Shown: positions 46,574-58,650, numbered from the stretch's first letter. The stretch: 64,000 nucleotides of DNA from Burkholderia sp. BCC0322 (GCF_902833045.1 NZ_CADFDU010000002.1:434001-498000), one strand, 5' to 3'. The notes: generated by a model not told the origin, from the letters alone. A program made the numbers and translations.

Positions 46574-47968
46574 ATGATCTCCCAATCCATCTTCAAGGCA
46601 TATGACATTCGTGGCGTGGTCGGCAAGACGCTCGACACCGACACCGCGCGCGGGATCGGCCGGGCATTCGGCAGCGAAGTGCGTGCGCAGGGCGGCGATG
46701 CGGTCGTCGTCGCGCGCGACGGCCGCCTGTCCGGGCCGGACCTCGTCGGCGCGCTGGCCGACGGCCTGCGTGCGGCGGGCGTCGATGTCGTCGACGTCGG
46801 CATGGTGCCCACGCCGGTCGGCTATTTCGCGGCGAACGTCCCGCTCGCGCTGAAGGGCGGCGAGCGCCGCGTCGATTCGTGCATCGTCGTCACGGGCAGC
46901 CACAACCCGCCCGACTACAACGGCTTCAAGATGGTGCTGCGCGGCGCCGCGATTTACGGCGAGCAGATCCAGGCGCTGTACCAACGCATCGTCGACGAGC
47001 GTTTCGAGACGGGCAACGGCTCGTACGAACAGTTCGACGTGGCCGATCAATACATCGCGCGCATCGTCGGCGACATCAAGCCGGCCCGCCCGATGAAGCT
47101 TGTCGTCGACGCCGGCAACGGCGTGGCCGGCCCGCTCGCGACGCGCCTGTTCAAGGCGCTCGGCTGCGAGCTCGTCGAGCGCTTCACCGACATCGACGGC
47201 ACGTTCCCGAACCACCACCCCGATCCCGCGCACCCGGAAAACCTGCAGGACGTGATCCAGGCGCTGAAGGACACCGACGCCGAGATCGGCTTCGCGTTCG
47301 ACGGCGACGGCGACCGCCTCGGCGTCGTCACGAAGGACGGCCAGATCATCTATCCGGATCGCCAGCTGATGCTGTTCGCGGAAGAAGTGCTGTCGCGCAA
47401 CCCGGGCGCGCAGATCATCTATGACGTGAAGTGCACGCGCCACCTCGCGCAATGGGTGAAGTCGAAGGGCGGCGAGCCGCTGATGTGGAAGACGGGCCAC
47501 TCGCTCGTGAAGGCGAAGCTGCGCGAGACGGGTGCGCCGCTCGCCGGCGAAATGAGCGGCCACGTGTTCTTCAAGGATCGCTGGTACGGCTTCGACGACG
47601 GTCTCTACACGGGCGCGCGCCTGCTCGAGATCCTCACGACGACGGCCGATCCGAGCGCGCTGCTCAACGGCCTGCCGAATGCGATGAGCACGCCCGAATT
47701 GCAGCTCTGGCTCGATGAAGGCGAGAACTTCCGCCTGATCGACAAGCTGCAGAAAGAGGCGAAATTCGACGGCGCCGAGGAAGTCGTGACGATCGACGGC
47801 CTGCGCGTCGAGTACCCGGACGGCTTCGGCCTCGCGCGTTCGTCGAACACGACGCCGGTCGTCGTGATGCGATTCGAGTCGGAGACGCAGGAAGGGCTCC
47901 AGCGCATCAAGGAGGACTTCCGCCGCGTGCTGACGGCCGCGAAGCCGGACGTCAAGCTGCCGTTCTGA
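46574..47968 (+). CDS. manB: phosphomannomutase/phosphoglucomutase
   Basis: A 464-residue alpha-D-phosphohexomutase. It starts MISQSIFKAYDIRGVVG, with the phosphoserine loop TGSHNPPDYNGFK, the metal loop FDGDGDRLG and the sugar loop GEMSGHVFF all intact. Like AlgC/ManB it interconverts 6-P and 1-P forms of mannose or glucose, supplying GDP-mannose or UDP-glucose precursors. It is divergent from the flippase operon, 259 bases apart, and followed by a terminator before waaC. Confidence 0.94.
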   Translation: MISQSIFKAYDIRGVVGKTLDTDTARGIGRAFGSEVRAQGGDAVVVARDGRLSGPDLVGALADGLRAAGVDVVDVGMVPTPVGYFAANVPLALKGGERRVDSCIVVTGSHNPPDYNGFKMVLRGAAIYGEQIQALYQRIVDERFETGNGSYEQFDVADQYIARIVGDIKPARPMKLVVDAGNGVAGPLATRLFKALGCELVERFTDIDGTFPNHHPDPAHPENLQDVIQALKDTDAEIGFAFDGDGDRLGVVTKDGQIIYPDRQLMLFAEEVLSRNPGAQIIYDVKCTRHLAQWVKSKGGEPLMWKTGHSLVKAKLRETGAPLAGEMSGHVFFKDRWYGFDDGLYTGARLLEILTTTADPSALLNGLPNAMSTPELQLWLDEGENFRLIDKLQKEAKFDGAEEVVTIDGLRVEYPDGFGLARSSNTTPVVVMRFESETQEGLQRIKEDFRRVLTAAKPDVKLPF

Positions 47969-48029
47969 GCGCCGGCGGCCTGCGGCCGCCCACCGGACGA
48001 CGGCCCGTTCGTCGGCCGTGCTTGTCCCG

Positions 48030-48067
48030 AAAAGCGGCGCGCGCCCCAGGCGTGCGGCCGCTTTTTG
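48030..48067 (+). terminator. intrinsic terminator after the phosphohexomutase gene
   Basis: AAAAGCGGC (48030-48038) pairs with GCCGCTTTT (48057-48065) followed by another T, with further G+C pairing inside. It separates the phosphohexomutase gene from waaC, which must have its own promoter in 48068-48142 (a TAAAAT lies at 48091-48096). Confidence 0.85.
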
Positions 48068-48142
48068 TCTGTCCAGCCCCTCGGGCGGGATAAAATCCTT
48101 CCTTTATGTCTGTCGCCGGCTGCCTGCCGGCGTTTTTCCAGC

Positions 48143-49138
48143 GTGCAAAAGATCCTGATCGTACGCGTGTCGTCACTGGGCGACGTCGTGCACAACATGC
48201 CGGTGATCGCCGATATCCGGCGCCGCCACCCCGATGCGCAGATCGACTGGCTCGTCGAGGAAAGCTTCGTCGACCTGGTTAAGCTCGTCGACGGCGTGCG
48301 CAACGTGCTGCCCTTCTCGCTGCGCCGCTGGCGCAAGAAGCCGTTCTCGGGCGCCACGTGGCGCGAGATTCGCACGTTCCGCCAGCGTCTTGCGGCCGAG
48401 CAATACGACCTCGTGATCGACTGCCAGGGCCTCATCAAGACCGCCTGGGTCGCCAGCTGGGCGCGCGGCCCGCTCGTCGGGCTCGGCAATCGCACCGACG
48501 GCGCCGGCTACGAGTGGCCGGTGCGCTTCTTCTATCGCAAGCGCGTGCCGATCGCGCCGCGCACGCACGTCGTCGAGCGCTCGCGGCAACTCGTCGCAGC
48601 CGCGCTGGGCGACCCGGCGCCAACGCCGGCCGATCCGGTCGACTTCGGCCTCGATACGCGCGCGGCGGCGCTCGCGGTGGCCGCGCTCGGGCTGAACCTG
48701 CCGGTGCCGTACGTGATGTTCGTCCATGCGACGTCGCGTGCCGACAAGCAGTGGCCGGACGCCGCGTGGATCGAGCTCGGCCAGGCACTCGTGCGGCGCG
48801 GCGCGTCGCTCGTGCTGCCGTGGGGCAACGACGCGGAGCGCGCGACCAGCGAGCGGCTCGCGAAGGAGTTCGGCGCGGCGGCGATCGTTCCGCCGAAGCT
48901 GTCGCTGCCGGCGGTGGTCGGGCTGATCGACGGCGCGGCCGCAACCGTCGGGGTTGATACAGGTCTGGTTCACATCGCGGCCGCGCTGAAGCGTCCGACG
49001 GTCGAACTGTACAATTTCGCGACGGCCTGGCGGACCGGCGGCTACTGGTCGCCGAACGTCGTCAATCTCGGCACGGCGGGGCAACCCCCGTCGATCGCGC
49101 AGGTGAAGTCGGCGCTCGCAGGCTTCGGTCTCCTGTAA
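48143..49138 (+). CDS. waaC: LPS heptosyltransferase I
   Basis: A 331-residue GT9 enzyme adding the first heptose to Kdo in the LPS inner core. Motifs are ILIVRVSSLGDVVHNMPV at the N-terminus, VIDCQGLIKTAWVA, FVHATSRADKQWP and VGVDTGLVHIAAALKRPTVELY. The start is GTG 48143 (VQKILIVRVSSLGD); upstream extension has no similarity. It is followed by kdoO and waaA, so this is an inner-core cassette. Confidence 0.95.
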   Translation: MQKILIVRVSSLGDVVHNMPVIADIRRRHPDAQIDWLVEESFVDLVKLVDGVRNVLPFSLRRWRKKPFSGATWREIRTFRQRLAAEQYDLVIDCQGLIKTAWVASWARGPLVGLGNRTDGAGYEWPVRFFYRKRVPIAPRTHVVERSRQLVAAALGDPAPTPADPVDFGLDTRAAALAVAALGLNLPVPYVMFVHATSRADKQWPDAAWIELGQALVRRGASLVLPWGNDAERATSERLAKEFGAAAIVPPKLSLPAVVGLIDGAAATVGVDTGLVHIAAALKRPTVELYNFATAWRTGGYWSPNVVNLGTAGQPPSIAQVKSALAGFGLL

Positions 49139-49172
49139 CGCTGTCACACGCGCGAACCCACGCGAACCGAAC

Positions 49173-50057
49173 ATGAGCGAATCCCAGATCATCGAAGTCC
49201 CGTCCGCCGACTGGAGCGGACACAACCTGTCGGCGCCGCGCGAGCAGCTGCTGGCTGCCGTCGAGGAGGGCAAGGTGCTGTATTTTCCGCACCTGCGCTT
49301 CGCGATCGAAGGCGGCGAGGAAGCGCTGCTCGATCCGGCGCTCGCCGACCCGAAACGCAAGAACATCAGCCTCGCGCCGAACGGTGGCGCGCTCGCCGGC
49401 GTGCTCGGCGACAGCGTCACGCAGTCGGCGGTGCGCGCGCTCGTCGCGCGCTTCCAGCAGCAGGCCGGCACGCTCGTCGACGGCCTCTTTCCCGAATACC
49501 GCGGCAAGCTGCGCGTCGCGCCGACGAGCCTGCGTTTGATGCAGGTCGAGACGCGCCAGACGTCATGGCGCAAGGACGACAGCCGGCTGCACGTCGACGC
49601 GTTCCCGTCGCGGCCCAACTACGGCGAGCGCATCCTGCGCGTGTTCACGAACGTGAACCCGGCCGGCGTGCCGCGCGTGTGGCGCGTCGGCGAGCCGTTC
49701 GAGGACGTCGCGAAGCGTTTCCTGCCGCACATCAAGCCCCAGTTGCCGGGCGCGGCGTGGCTGCTGAACCTGCTGCACGTGACGAAGTCGCCGCGCAGCG
49801 CGTACGACCACCTGATGCTGAACCTGCACGACAGCATGAAGGCCGATCTCGACTACCAGAAAACCTGCCCGCAGCAGACGATGCCGTTTCCGCCGGGCAG
49901 CGTGTGGATATGTTTCTCGGATCAGACTTCGCACGCTGTGATGTCCGGCCAGTTCATGCTCGAACAGACCTTCTTCCTGCCGGTCGACGCGATGGTCCGC
50001 CGCGAATGCGCGCCGCTCGGCATTCTCGAACGCCTGAAGGGCAGGTCGCTGGTTTGA
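49173..50057 (+). CDS. kdoO: Kdo 3-hydroxylase (Fe(II)/2-oxoglutarate dioxygenase)
   Basis: A 294-residue protein of the Kdo hydroxylase family described in Burkholderia ambifaria and Yersinia pestis, which turns the outer Kdo of LPS into Ko (D-glycero-D-talo-oct-2-ulosonic acid). The iron facial triad is visible as H140-V-D142 in SRLHVDAFPSRP and the distal H254 in SDQTSHAVMSGQ. It sits between waaC and waaA, where the substrate is made. Ko makes the inner core harder to hydrolyse. The assignment rests on recognised family sequence plus location. Confidence 0.9.
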   Translation: MSESQIIEVPSADWSGHNLSAPREQLLAAVEEGKVLYFPHLRFAIEGGEEALLDPALADPKRKNISLAPNGGALAGVLGDSVTQSAVRALVARFQQQAGTLVDGLFPEYRGKLRVAPTSLRLMQVETRQTSWRKDDSRLHVDAFPSRPNYGERILRVFTNVNPAGVPRVWRVGEPFEDVAKRFLPHIKPQLPGAAWLLNLLHVTKSPRSAYDHLMLNLHDSMKADLDYQKTCPQQTMPFPPGSVWICFSDQTSHAVMSGQFMLEQTFFLPVDAMVRRECAPLGILERLKGRSLV

Positions 50058-50094
50058 GCGCGCATCTTCTCCGAAGCAGGACGAGGGTCGCCAC

Positions 50095-51450
50095 ATGCTG
50101 AGGGTGATCTATCGCGCGCTGTGGTGGCTCGTCGCACCGATCGCCGTCATCCGGCTTTACGTGCGCTCGCGCAAGGAGCGCGGCTATCGCGAGCACATCG
50201 GCGAACGGTTCGGTTACGTGGCGGGCCGCTCGCGCGACGACCGTGCGCCGCTGATCTGGGTGCATGCGGTATCGGTCGGCGAGACGCGCGCGGCGCAGCC
50301 GCTGATCGACGCGCTGATGCACGCACGCCCCGATGCGCGCATCCTGCTCACGCACATGACGCCGAGCGGCCGCGCGACCGGCGAACAGATCTTCGGCGAT
50401 CGCGTGCTGCGCTGCTACCTGCCGTACGACATGCCCGGGGCGGTACGGCGCTTCCTGCGCGCGTGGAGGCCGACGCTCGGCCTCGTGATGGAAACCGAGG
50501 TGTGGCCCACGCTGATCGACGAGTGCCGCCGCGCGGACGTGCCGCTGGTGCTGACCAATGCGCGCATGTCCGCGCGTTCTTTCCGGCGGGCATCGAAGTT
50601 CGGCGCGGCGACGCACGACGTGTTCGGCGGCTTCTCGCGCGTGCTCGCGCAGAGCCCGGCTGATGCGCAGCGGTTGACGTCGCTCGGCGCGCGCAACGTG
50701 ACCGTGCTCGGCAACCTCAAGTTCGACATGACGACGCCGCCGGAACTCGCGGCGCGCGGCCATGCGTGGCGCGACGCGATTGGCGCGCGGCCCGTGTGGG
50801 TTGCCGCGAGCACGCGCGAGAACGAAGAAGCGCTGGTGCTCGACGCATTCGCGGCGATGCGCACGCCCGGCGCGCTGCTGGTGCTCGTTCCGCGTCATCC
50901 GCAGCGCTTCGCGGAGGTCGAGGCGCTCGTCGAGCGCAGCGGGCTCAAGTGCGTGCGGCGCTCCGTCTGGGCGGCCGACAAGGTGGCGCTCGCATCCGGC
51001 AGGCCGGCTGCCGAGCCGCTGCCGGACGACGTGACGGTGCTGCTCGGTGATTCGATGGGCGAGCTCGGCGCGTATTACGCGGCGGCCGACATCGCGTTCA
51101 TCGGCGGCAGCCTGCTGCCGCTCGGCGGCCAGAACCTGATCGAAGCGTGCGCGGTTGGCGTGCCGGTGCTGATCGGGAAGCACGTGTTCAACTTCACGCA
51201 GGCGACCGCCGACGCGGTCGCGGCCGGCGCGGCGCTGCAGGTCGAGGATCCGCTCGATCTCGCGCACGTGCTCGATGCGCTGTTCGCCGACAAGGCGCGG
51301 CGCATCGCGATGGGCGCGGCCGGCGCGGCGTTCGCGTCGCGTCACCGCGGCGCGACCGCACGCACGGTCGACGTGCTCGCGGCACTGCTGCCGCCTGCCG
51401 AGCGTGGCGTGCGCGCGCTGCAGGACGCGCAGGACACGTCCGACGAGTAG
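50095..51450 (+). CDS. waaA: 3-deoxy-D-manno-octulosonic acid (Kdo) transferase
   Basis: A 451-residue GT30 enzyme transferring Kdo from CMP-Kdo to lipid IVA at the inner membrane. It has the N-terminal anchor helix (MLRVIYRALWWLVAPIAVI), LIWVHAVSVGETRAAQPLI with the catalytic Glu, VMETEVWPTLI, WVAASTRENEEALVL and FIGGSLLPLGGQNLIEACA. About 20 C-terminal residues beyond the fold are low-complexity. ATG 50095 is clear. It is convergent with ureG, 63 bases apart. Confidence 0.96.
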   Translation: MLRVIYRALWWLVAPIAVIRLYVRSRKERGYREHIGERFGYVAGRSRDDRAPLIWVHAVSVGETRAAQPLIDALMHARPDARILLTHMTPSGRATGEQIFGDRVLRCYLPYDMPGAVRRFLRAWRPTLGLVMETEVWPTLIDECRRADVPLVLTNARMSARSFRRASKFGAATHDVFGGFSRVLAQSPADAQRLTSLGARNVTVLGNLKFDMTTPPELAARGHAWRDAIGARPVWVAASTRENEEALVLDAFAAMRTPGALLVLVPRHPQRFAEVEALVERSGLKCVRRSVWAADKVALASGRPAAEPLPDDVTVLLGDSMGELGAYYAAADIAFIGGSLLPLGGQNLIEACAVGVPVLIGKHVFNFTQATADAVAAGAALQVEDPLDLAHVLDALFADKARRIAMGAAGAAFASRHRGATARTVDVLAALLPPAERGVRALQDAQDTSDE

Positions 51451-51513
51451 GCGAAGGCGGCGCAATGCCGCCGGGGGCACGCGCGGCGGCACCGTATGGC
51501 GCCGCCGCGCTGC

Positions 51514-52161
51514 TCAGACCGTCAGCAGGCCTTTCTTCTCGATGAACGCGATGACGTCCGCAACGCCTTCGAGCGCTTTGAGGTTCGTCATCACGTAAGG
51601 CCGCTCGCCGCGCATCTTCTTCGTGTCGGACGCCATCACGTCGAGGTTCGCGCCGACCAGCGGCGCGAGATCCGTCTTGTTGATCACGAGCAGGTCGGAC
51701 TTCGTGATGCCGGGGCCGCCCTTGCGCGGAATCTTCTCGCCGCCGGCCACGTCGATCACGTAGATCGTCAGGTCCGACAGCTCGGGGCTGAAGGTGGCCG
51801 CGAGATTGTCGCCGCCCGATTCGATGAACACGATGTCGGCATCGGGAAAGCGCGACAGCATCCGGTCGACGGCCTCGAGATTGATCGACGCATCCTCGCG
51901 GATCGCCGTGTGCGGGCAGCCGCCCGTCTCGACGCCCATGATGCGTTCCTCGGGCAGCGCGCCCGCGACCGTCAGCAGCCGCTGGTCTTCCTTCGTATAG
52001 ATGTCGTTGGTGATCGCGACGAGGTCGTACTGGTCGCGCATTGCCTTGCACAGCATTTCGAGCAGCGTGGTCTTGCCGGAGCCGACGGGGCCGCCGATGC
52101 CGACGCGCAGCGGCGGCAGTTTCTTCGTGCGGCGAGCGGGGGAGGGAGCAGGTGCGTTCAT
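51514..52161 (-). CDS. ureG: urease accessory GTPase UreG
   Basis: A 215-residue SIMIBI GTPase powering nickel delivery to urease. The P-loop is [15 protein letters not shown]; also [17 protein letters not shown] with the Cys-Pro-His nickel motif, [17 protein letters not shown] and [12 protein letters not shown]. It is the last gene of urtABCDE-ureDABCEFG, 18 bases after ureF. Confidence 0.97.
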   Translation of the reverse strand: MNAPAPSPARRTKKLPPLRVGIGGPVGSGKTTLLEMLCKAMRDQYDLVAITNDIYTKEDQRLLTVAGALPEERIMGVETGGCPHTAIREDASINLEAVDRMLSRFPDADIVFIESGGDNLAATFSPELSDLTIYVIDVAGGEKIPRKGGPGITKSDLLVINKTDLAPLVGANLDVMASDTKKMRGERPYVMTNLKALEGVADVIAFIEKKGLLTV

Positions 52162-52179
52162 GGCGTGGGGCGTCGTGGT

Positions 52180-52860
52180 TCAGGAGCGGAACAACCGCGA
52201 ATACTGGGTTTCGTGCCGCGCGGACAGGATGCCGAGTTGCGGCGCGAACGTGTTGACGGCGTCGGGCGGCGTCGCGAGCGCGCGGCGTACGGCCGCGTCG
52301 ATCGCACCGCGCAGCGCGACGATGATGCGTTGCCCGGCGAGCTGGCCGAGCGGTACGGCCTTCAGCGCGGCGGACGTCTGGTTCTCGACCCAGCCGAATG
52401 CGTACGCGGCGAGCACCGCTTCGGCGCTCGCGTCGTGCGCGGCGGCTGCGTATGCGAATGCAGTGGGCAGCGCGATTGGCGTCATCGCGGCGAGCGTCAT
52501 GCGGCGCGCGGCATCGCCCCATTCGAGCGACGCGCAGAGCTGCGCGAGCGACCAGCCCATCTGTTCGGTCTCGCGGCGCAGTTCGGCCGATTCGCGGCTC
52601 GCGATGAACCACGCATTCTCGGTGACGAGCGCCGCCGCGTCGTGCGCGTGCCAGCGCGCGAGCTGGTGCGCGAGGAACGGCAGCTCGCCGTGCGCGAGCA
52701 CGTCGGTCAGGCCGCTCGCGATCCAGTCGCGCGCGGTATCCGCGTCGTGGATCAGGTTTGCGTCGAGCGCTGCTTCGAGCCCTTGCGAATAGCTGAACGC
52801 GCCGATCGGCAGTGCCGGCGACGCAAGGTGCAGCAGCGCGACGAGTTCAGTGGTGGTCAT
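52180..52860 (-). CDS. ureF: urease accessory protein UreF
   Basis: A 226-residue all-helical protein that with UreD and UreG forms the urease activation complex. It is recognised by [21 protein letters not shown] at the N-terminus and by [19 protein letters not shown] at the C-terminus, the segment known to contact UreG. ATG 52860 overlaps the last 14 bases of ureE. The frame extends upstream only as an Arg/Thr-rich shadow of the UreE histidine tail. Confidence 0.95.
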   Translation of the reverse strand: MTTTELVALLHLASPALPIGAFSYSQGLEAALDANLIHDADTARDWIASGLTDVLAHGELPFLAHQLARWHAHDAAALVTENAWFIASRESAELRRETEQMGWSLAQLCASLEWGDAARRMTLAAMTPIALPTAFAYAAAAHDASAEAVLAAYAFGWVENQTSAALKAVPLGQLAGQRIIVALRGAIDAAVRRALATPPDAVNTFAPQLGILSARHETQYSRLFRS

Positions 52861-53464
52861 GGCCGTGGCCGTGCGCGCAACCGGGACCGTGCTGATGGTC
52901 GTGGTCGTGGTCGTGGTCGTGCGAGTGCGAGTGCGAGTGCGAATGGCCGTGATGCTCGCCGAACACTTGCTGCGCGAGCGCGTAATCCTCGGCGAACGTC
53001 GCATCGTGCCCGTGCTTGTGGCCGCCGCCGTACGCGCCGGCTTCCGGCTGGAACGGCGCAAGGGTCTCCTCGACCTGCGAGCCGAGCCGGCGCAGCATGT
53101 CCGCGAGCACCGGGTCGGCTTCGAGCTTCAGGTAGCCGTCGCCGATCTCGACCGGCGTGTGACGGTTGCCGAGGTGGTATGCGGCGCGCATCAGCGTGAG
53201 CGGATCGGCCGCGCGCACGCGCAGCACGGCTTCGGGTGCCGCGGCAATGCGCACGAGCGCGCCATCGTCGGCGACGAGCACGTCGCCGTCGCGCAGGATC
53301 GTGCCGCGCGGCAGCAGGACCGCAACGTCCTCGCCGGTGTCGAGCGTCGCCGCGAGGCGGCTCTTGCAGCGGGCGTCGTAGGCGAGCGTGAGCGTCGGCG
53401 CGCGCGCGACGAGCGACGCGGCGAGTTTCACGTTCGGGGCAATGCGTTTGTCGAGGGTGCGCAT
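52847..53464 (-). CDS. ureE: urease nickel metallochaperone UreE with His-rich tail
   Basis: A 205-residue protein. The N-terminal part (about 1-75) is the peptide-binding domain and the next (about 76-145) the metal-binding domain with [22 protein letters not shown]. From about 160 on there is a histidine-rich nickel-storage tail: an [16 protein letters not shown] run and HGHGHDHH at the end. The tail is encoded by a short-period simple repeat that could vary in length between strains. Confidence 0.95.
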   Translation of the reverse strand: MRTLDKRIAPNVKLAASLVARAPTLTLAYDARCKSRLAATLDTGEDVAVLLPRGTILRDGDVLVADDGALVRIAAAPEAVLRVRAADPLTLMRAAYHLGNRHTPVEIGDGYLKLEADPVLADMLRRLGSQVEETLAPFQPEAGAYGGGHKHGHDATFAEDYALAQQVFGEHHGHSHSHSHSHDHDHDHDHQHGPGCAHGHGHDHH

Positions 53465-53482
53465 GAAACGAAAAACCGGATA

Positions 53483-55189
53483 TCAGAACAGGAAATAACG
53501 CTGCGCCATCGGCAACACCGTGGCCGGCTCGCAGGTGAGCAACTGGCCGTCGGCGATCACGTCGTAGGTCTCGGGGTCGACGCTGATCGTCGGACGCCAC
53601 GCGTTGTGGATCATGTCGGCCTTCGTCACGTTGCGGCAGTTGCGCACGGGCACGATCCGCTTCGCGAGGCCGTAGCGTTCCGCGATGCCCGCATCGGCGG
53701 CCATCTGCGACACGAAGGTCAGCGACGTGCGCGCGAGCGCCCCGCCGCGGGTGGCGAACATCTCGCGATAGTGGACTGGCTGCGGCGTGGGAATCGACGC
53801 GTTCGGGTCGCCCATCTGCGCCATCGCGATCATCCCGCCCTTGAGGATCATCGACGGCTTGATCCCGAAGAACGCGGGCTCCCACAGCACGAGGTCGGCC
53901 CACTTGCCGGGCTCGATCGAGCCGACCTCGTGCGCGATGCCGTGCGTGAGCGCCGGGTTGATCGTGTACTTCGCGACGTAGCGCTTCGCGCGGAAGTTGT
54001 CGTTGCGTGCGTTGTCTTCCGGCAGCGCGCCGCGCTGTACCTTCATCTTGTGCGCGGTCTGCCAGGTGCGGATGATCACCTCGCCGACGCGGCCCATCGC
54101 CTGCGAATCGGACGACAGCATCGACAGCGCGCCGAGATCGTGCAGGATGTCCTCGGCCGCGATCGTCTCGCGGCGGATCCGCGATTCGGCGAACGCGAGA
54201 TCCTCGGCAATCGACGGATCGAGGTGATGGCACACCATCAGCATGTCGAGATGCTCGTCGAGCGTGTTGATCGTGTACGGGCGCGTCGGGTTGGTCGACG
54301 ACGGCAGCACGTTCGCCTCGCCGCACACCTTCAGGATGTCGGGCGCATGGCCGCCGCCCGCGCCTTCGGTGTGGTACGTGTGGATCGTGCGGCCCTTGAA
54401 CGCGGCGACCGTCGATTCGACGAAGCCGCCTTCGTTGAGCGTGTCGGTGTGGATCGCGACCTGCGTGTCGGTGTCGTCGGCGACGGAAAGACAGTTGTCG
54501 ATCGCGGCGGGTGTCGTGCCCCAGTCCTCGTGCAGCTTCAGCCCGATCGCGCCGGCCGCGATCTGTTCGACGAGCGGCTGCGGCAGGCTCGCGTTGCCCT
54601 TGCCGAGAAAGCCTAGGTTGATCGGCCAGCCGTCGGCGGCCTGCAGCATCCGCTCCATGTGCCACGGGCCCGGCGTGCAGGTCGTCGCGTTGGTGCCGGT
54701 GGCGGGCCCCGTGCCGCCGCCGAGCATCGTCGTGACGCCCGATGCAAGCGCCTCGTCGATTTGCTGCGGGCTGATGAAGTGGATGTGCGTGTCGATGCCG
54801 CCGGCCGTCACGATCAGCCCTTCGCCGGCGATCACTTCGGTTGCGGCGCCGATCGCGATCGTCACGCCCGGCTGGATGTCCGGATTGCCGGCCTTGCCGA
54901 TCGCGGCGATGCGGCCGTGTTTGATCGCGATGTCGGCCTTCACGATGCCCCAGTGATCGAGGATCACCGCATTCGTGATGATCGTGTCGGGCACGTCGGC
55001 GGCCACGCGCTGCGACTGGCCCATCCCGTCGCGGATCACTTTCCCGCCGCCGAATTTCACTTCCTCGCCGTAGGTCGTGAAGTCGCGTTCGATCTCGATC
55101 AGCAGTTCGGTATCGGCGAGCCGGACGCGGTCGCCCGTCGTCGGCCCGAACATTTCCGCGTACGCGCGGCGGCTCAAGCGTAGTGTCAT
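53483..55189 (-). CDS. ureC: urease alpha subunit (catalytic)
   Basis: A 568-residue nickel amidohydrolase splitting urea into ammonia and carbamate. Visible signatures: [14 protein letters not shown] (nickel-ligand His-x-His), [16 protein letters not shown] with the lysine carbamylated to bridge both nickels, and [10 protein letters not shown] on the mobile flap with the catalytic histidine. Length is normal. It lies between ureB and ureE; start ATG 55189. Confidence 0.98.
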   Translation of the reverse strand: MTLRLSRRAYAEMFGPTTGDRVRLADTELLIEIERDFTTYGEEVKFGGGKVIRDGMGQSQRVAADVPDTIITNAVILDHWGIVKADIAIKHGRIAAIGKAGNPDIQPGVTIAIGAATEVIAGEGLIVTAGGIDTHIHFISPQQIDEALASGVTTMLGGGTGPATGTNATTCTPGPWHMERMLQAADGWPINLGFLGKGNASLPQPLVEQIAAGAIGLKLHEDWGTTPAAIDNCLSVADDTDTQVAIHTDTLNEGGFVESTVAAFKGRTIHTYHTEGAGGGHAPDILKVCGEANVLPSSTNPTRPYTINTLDEHLDMLMVCHHLDPSIAEDLAFAESRIRRETIAAEDILHDLGALSMLSSDSQAMGRVGEVIIRTWQTAHKMKVQRGALPEDNARNDNFRAKRYVAKYTINPALTHGIAHEVGSIEPGKWADLVLWEPAFFGIKPSMILKGGMIAMAQMGDPNASIPTPQPVHYREMFATRGGALARTSLTFVSQMAADAGIAERYGLAKRIVPVRNCRNVTKADMIHNAWRPTISVDPETYDVIADGQLLTCEPATVLPMAQRYFLF

Positions 55190-55224
55190 GTCGTGCTGTT
55201 CCTGAAGAGAAGCGCGGGAGCGGC

Positions 55225-55530
55225 TCAGAGCGGCCCCATCACCTTGCCCTGAAAACCGTAGACGGCGCGATCGCCCGCGAGCGCGACCAGCTCGACGGTG
55301 CGCGTCTGGCCCGGCTCGAAGCGCACCGCGGTGCCGGCCGCGATGTTCAGGCGAAAGCCGCGCGCGGCCGTGCGATCGAACGACAGCGCGTCGTTGACTT
55401 CGAAGAAGTGGTAGTGCGAGCCGACCTGCACGGGGCGGTCGCCGGTGTTCGCGACGACGAGCGTCAGCGTCGTGCGGCCCGCGTTCAGTTCGTGTTCGCC
55501 TTCGTCGGTGAGGATTTCGCCGGGGATCAT
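55225..55530 (-). CDS. ureB: urease beta subunit
   Basis: A 101-residue structural subunit starting [16 protein letters not shown], then [21 protein letters not shown] and [17 protein letters not shown], all typical. ATG 55530 gives the family N-terminus; a GTG four codons earlier, at 55542, would overlap the ureA stop (GTGA) and is the alternative. The subunit packs between alpha and gamma subunits in the trimeric enzyme. Confidence 0.96.
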   Translation of the reverse strand: MIPGEILTDEGEHELNAGRTTLTLVVANTGDRPVQVGSHYHFFEVNDALSFDRTAARGFRLNIAAGTAVRFEPGQTRTVELVALAGDRAVYGFQGKVMGPL

Positions 55531-55538
55531 GCGGGGCC

Positions 55539-55841
55539 TCACGGAATCGGGTGATGGACGGTCACGAGCTTCGTGCCGTCGGGGAAGGTCGCCTCGACCT
55601 GGATGTCGGGAATCATCTCCGGCACGCCGTCCATCACGTCGTCGCGCGTGAGCAGCGTCGTGCCGTAATGCATCACCTCGGCGACCGTCTTGCCGTCGCG
55701 CGCGGCTTCCATCAGCGCGGCGGTGATGAAGGCGACCGCCTCCGGATAATTGAGCTTCAGGCCGCGTGCGCGACGGCGCTCCGCCAGCAGCGCCGCCGTG
55801 AAGATCAGCAGCTTGTCCTTCTCTCGGGGAGTCAGTTTCAT
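55539..55841 (-). CDS. ureA: urease gamma subunit
   Basis: A 100-residue structural subunit of exact family length, [20 protein letters not shown], with [24 protein letters not shown] and [17 protein letters not shown]. It is separated from ureD by 236 bases in which no gene is evident, so an internal promoter for ureABCEFG is possible. ureB follows directly. Confidence 0.97.
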
Positions 55842-56077
55842 GAAGGCAAACGTTCAGGAAAACGTAATTGTTATCGGAGCGTGCGCAACGGGGCGAACGC
55901 GCGGGTCATCGTAGCACCGCGCTGTTTTGCGTGCGTCGTGTATCGGTTATGTAAGCAGCAAGGCGCGTGCCATGTGCATGGAACGCCGCGCGATGCGCGT
56001 TCGTGGTGCGCGATGCATGAACAACGTGCGGCGCTCGCCGCGATGCTGCGCCGAAATGGTGCGCGGCGCGATCGCGC

Positions 56078-57788
<1,711 letters not shown>

Positions 57789-57792
57789 CGCA

Positions 57793-58650
57793 TCATCGTC
57801 CGAGATAAGACTCGATCACCGCGTCGTCGCGCTTGACCTGGTCGAGCGTGCCCTGCGCGAGCACCGCGCCTTCGGCCATCACCGTCACGCGGCCCGTGTC
57901 GCCCGCGAGCGCCGCGACGAATTCCATGTCGTGCTCGACGACCATCATCGAGCAGGTGCCGCGCAGCGTGTTCAGCAGCTCGGCGAGTTCCATCGTCTCG
58001 TGGTCGGTCATCCCGGCCGCCGGCTCGTCGAGCAGCAGCAGCGCGGGGCGCTGCATCAGCAGCATGCCGATCTCGAGCCGCTGCTTCTGCCCGTGCGACA
58101 GTTCGCCGGCCGCGCGGAATGCGTGGCTTTCGAGGCCGATCAGCGCGAGCGTCTCCTCGATCTTCGCCTGCGCGGATCGGTCGAGCCGCGCGCGCAGCGA
58201 CGCGAGCCAGCCCTTGTCGGTCTGCATCGCGAGCTCGAGGTTCTCCCACACAGGATGCTGTTCGAACACGGTCGGCTTCTGGAACTTGCGGCCGATGCCC
58301 GCGCGCGCGATCTCGGGCTCGTTCATCCGCGCGAGGTCTAGCGTCTGGCCGAGAAACACCTTGCCCGCGTCGGGGCGCGTCTTGCCGGTGATGACGTCCA
58401 TCATCGTCGTCTTGCCTGCACCATTCGGGCCGATCACGCAGCGCAGCTCGCCCGCGTCGATCGCGAGCGACAGCTTCTTCAGCGCACGGAAGCCGTCGAA
58501 GCTCACCTCGATATCCTCGAGGTAGAGGATCGTGCCGTGCGACGTGTCGATGCCGGGCGGCACCACGCGCCCCATCGATGCGGTGCCGCTGACGGCCAGC
58601 AGTTCGTCCTCGGGCGGCGGCGTGAATTGGTAGAGGGCCGTTCCGTTCAT
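57793..58650 (-). CDS. urtD: urea ABC transporter ATP-binding protein UrtD
   Basis: A 285-residue LivG-type ATPase: Walker A VIGPNGAGKTTMMDVITG, KFQKPTVFEQHPVWENLELA, signature LSHGQKQRLEIGMLL and Walker B LLLLDEPAAGMTDHET. The first 40 residues are an extension of no clear function. ATG 58650 overlaps the urtC stop (ATGA). The TGKTRPD segment distinguishes UrtD from amino-acid LivG proteins. Confidence 0.95.
   Translation of the reverse strand: MNGTALYQFTPPPEDELLAVSGTASMGRVVPPGIDTSHGTILYLEDIEVSFDGFRALKKLSLAIDAGELRCVIGPNGAGKTTMMDVITGKTRPDAGKVFLGQTLDLARMNEPEIARAGIGRKFQKPTVFEQHPVWENLELAMQTDKGWLASLRARLDRSAQAKIEETLALIGLESHAFRAAGELSHGQKQRLEIGMLLMQRPALLLLDEPAAGMTDHETMELAELLNTLRGTCSMMVVEHDMEFVAALAGDTGRVTVMAEGAVLAQGTLDQVKRDDAVIESYLGR

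Noticed and set aside
52850-54616. Long plus-strand frames opposite ureE and ureC
   Set aside because: Arg/Val/Asp-rich shadows of highly conserved urease genes, with no similarity of their own.
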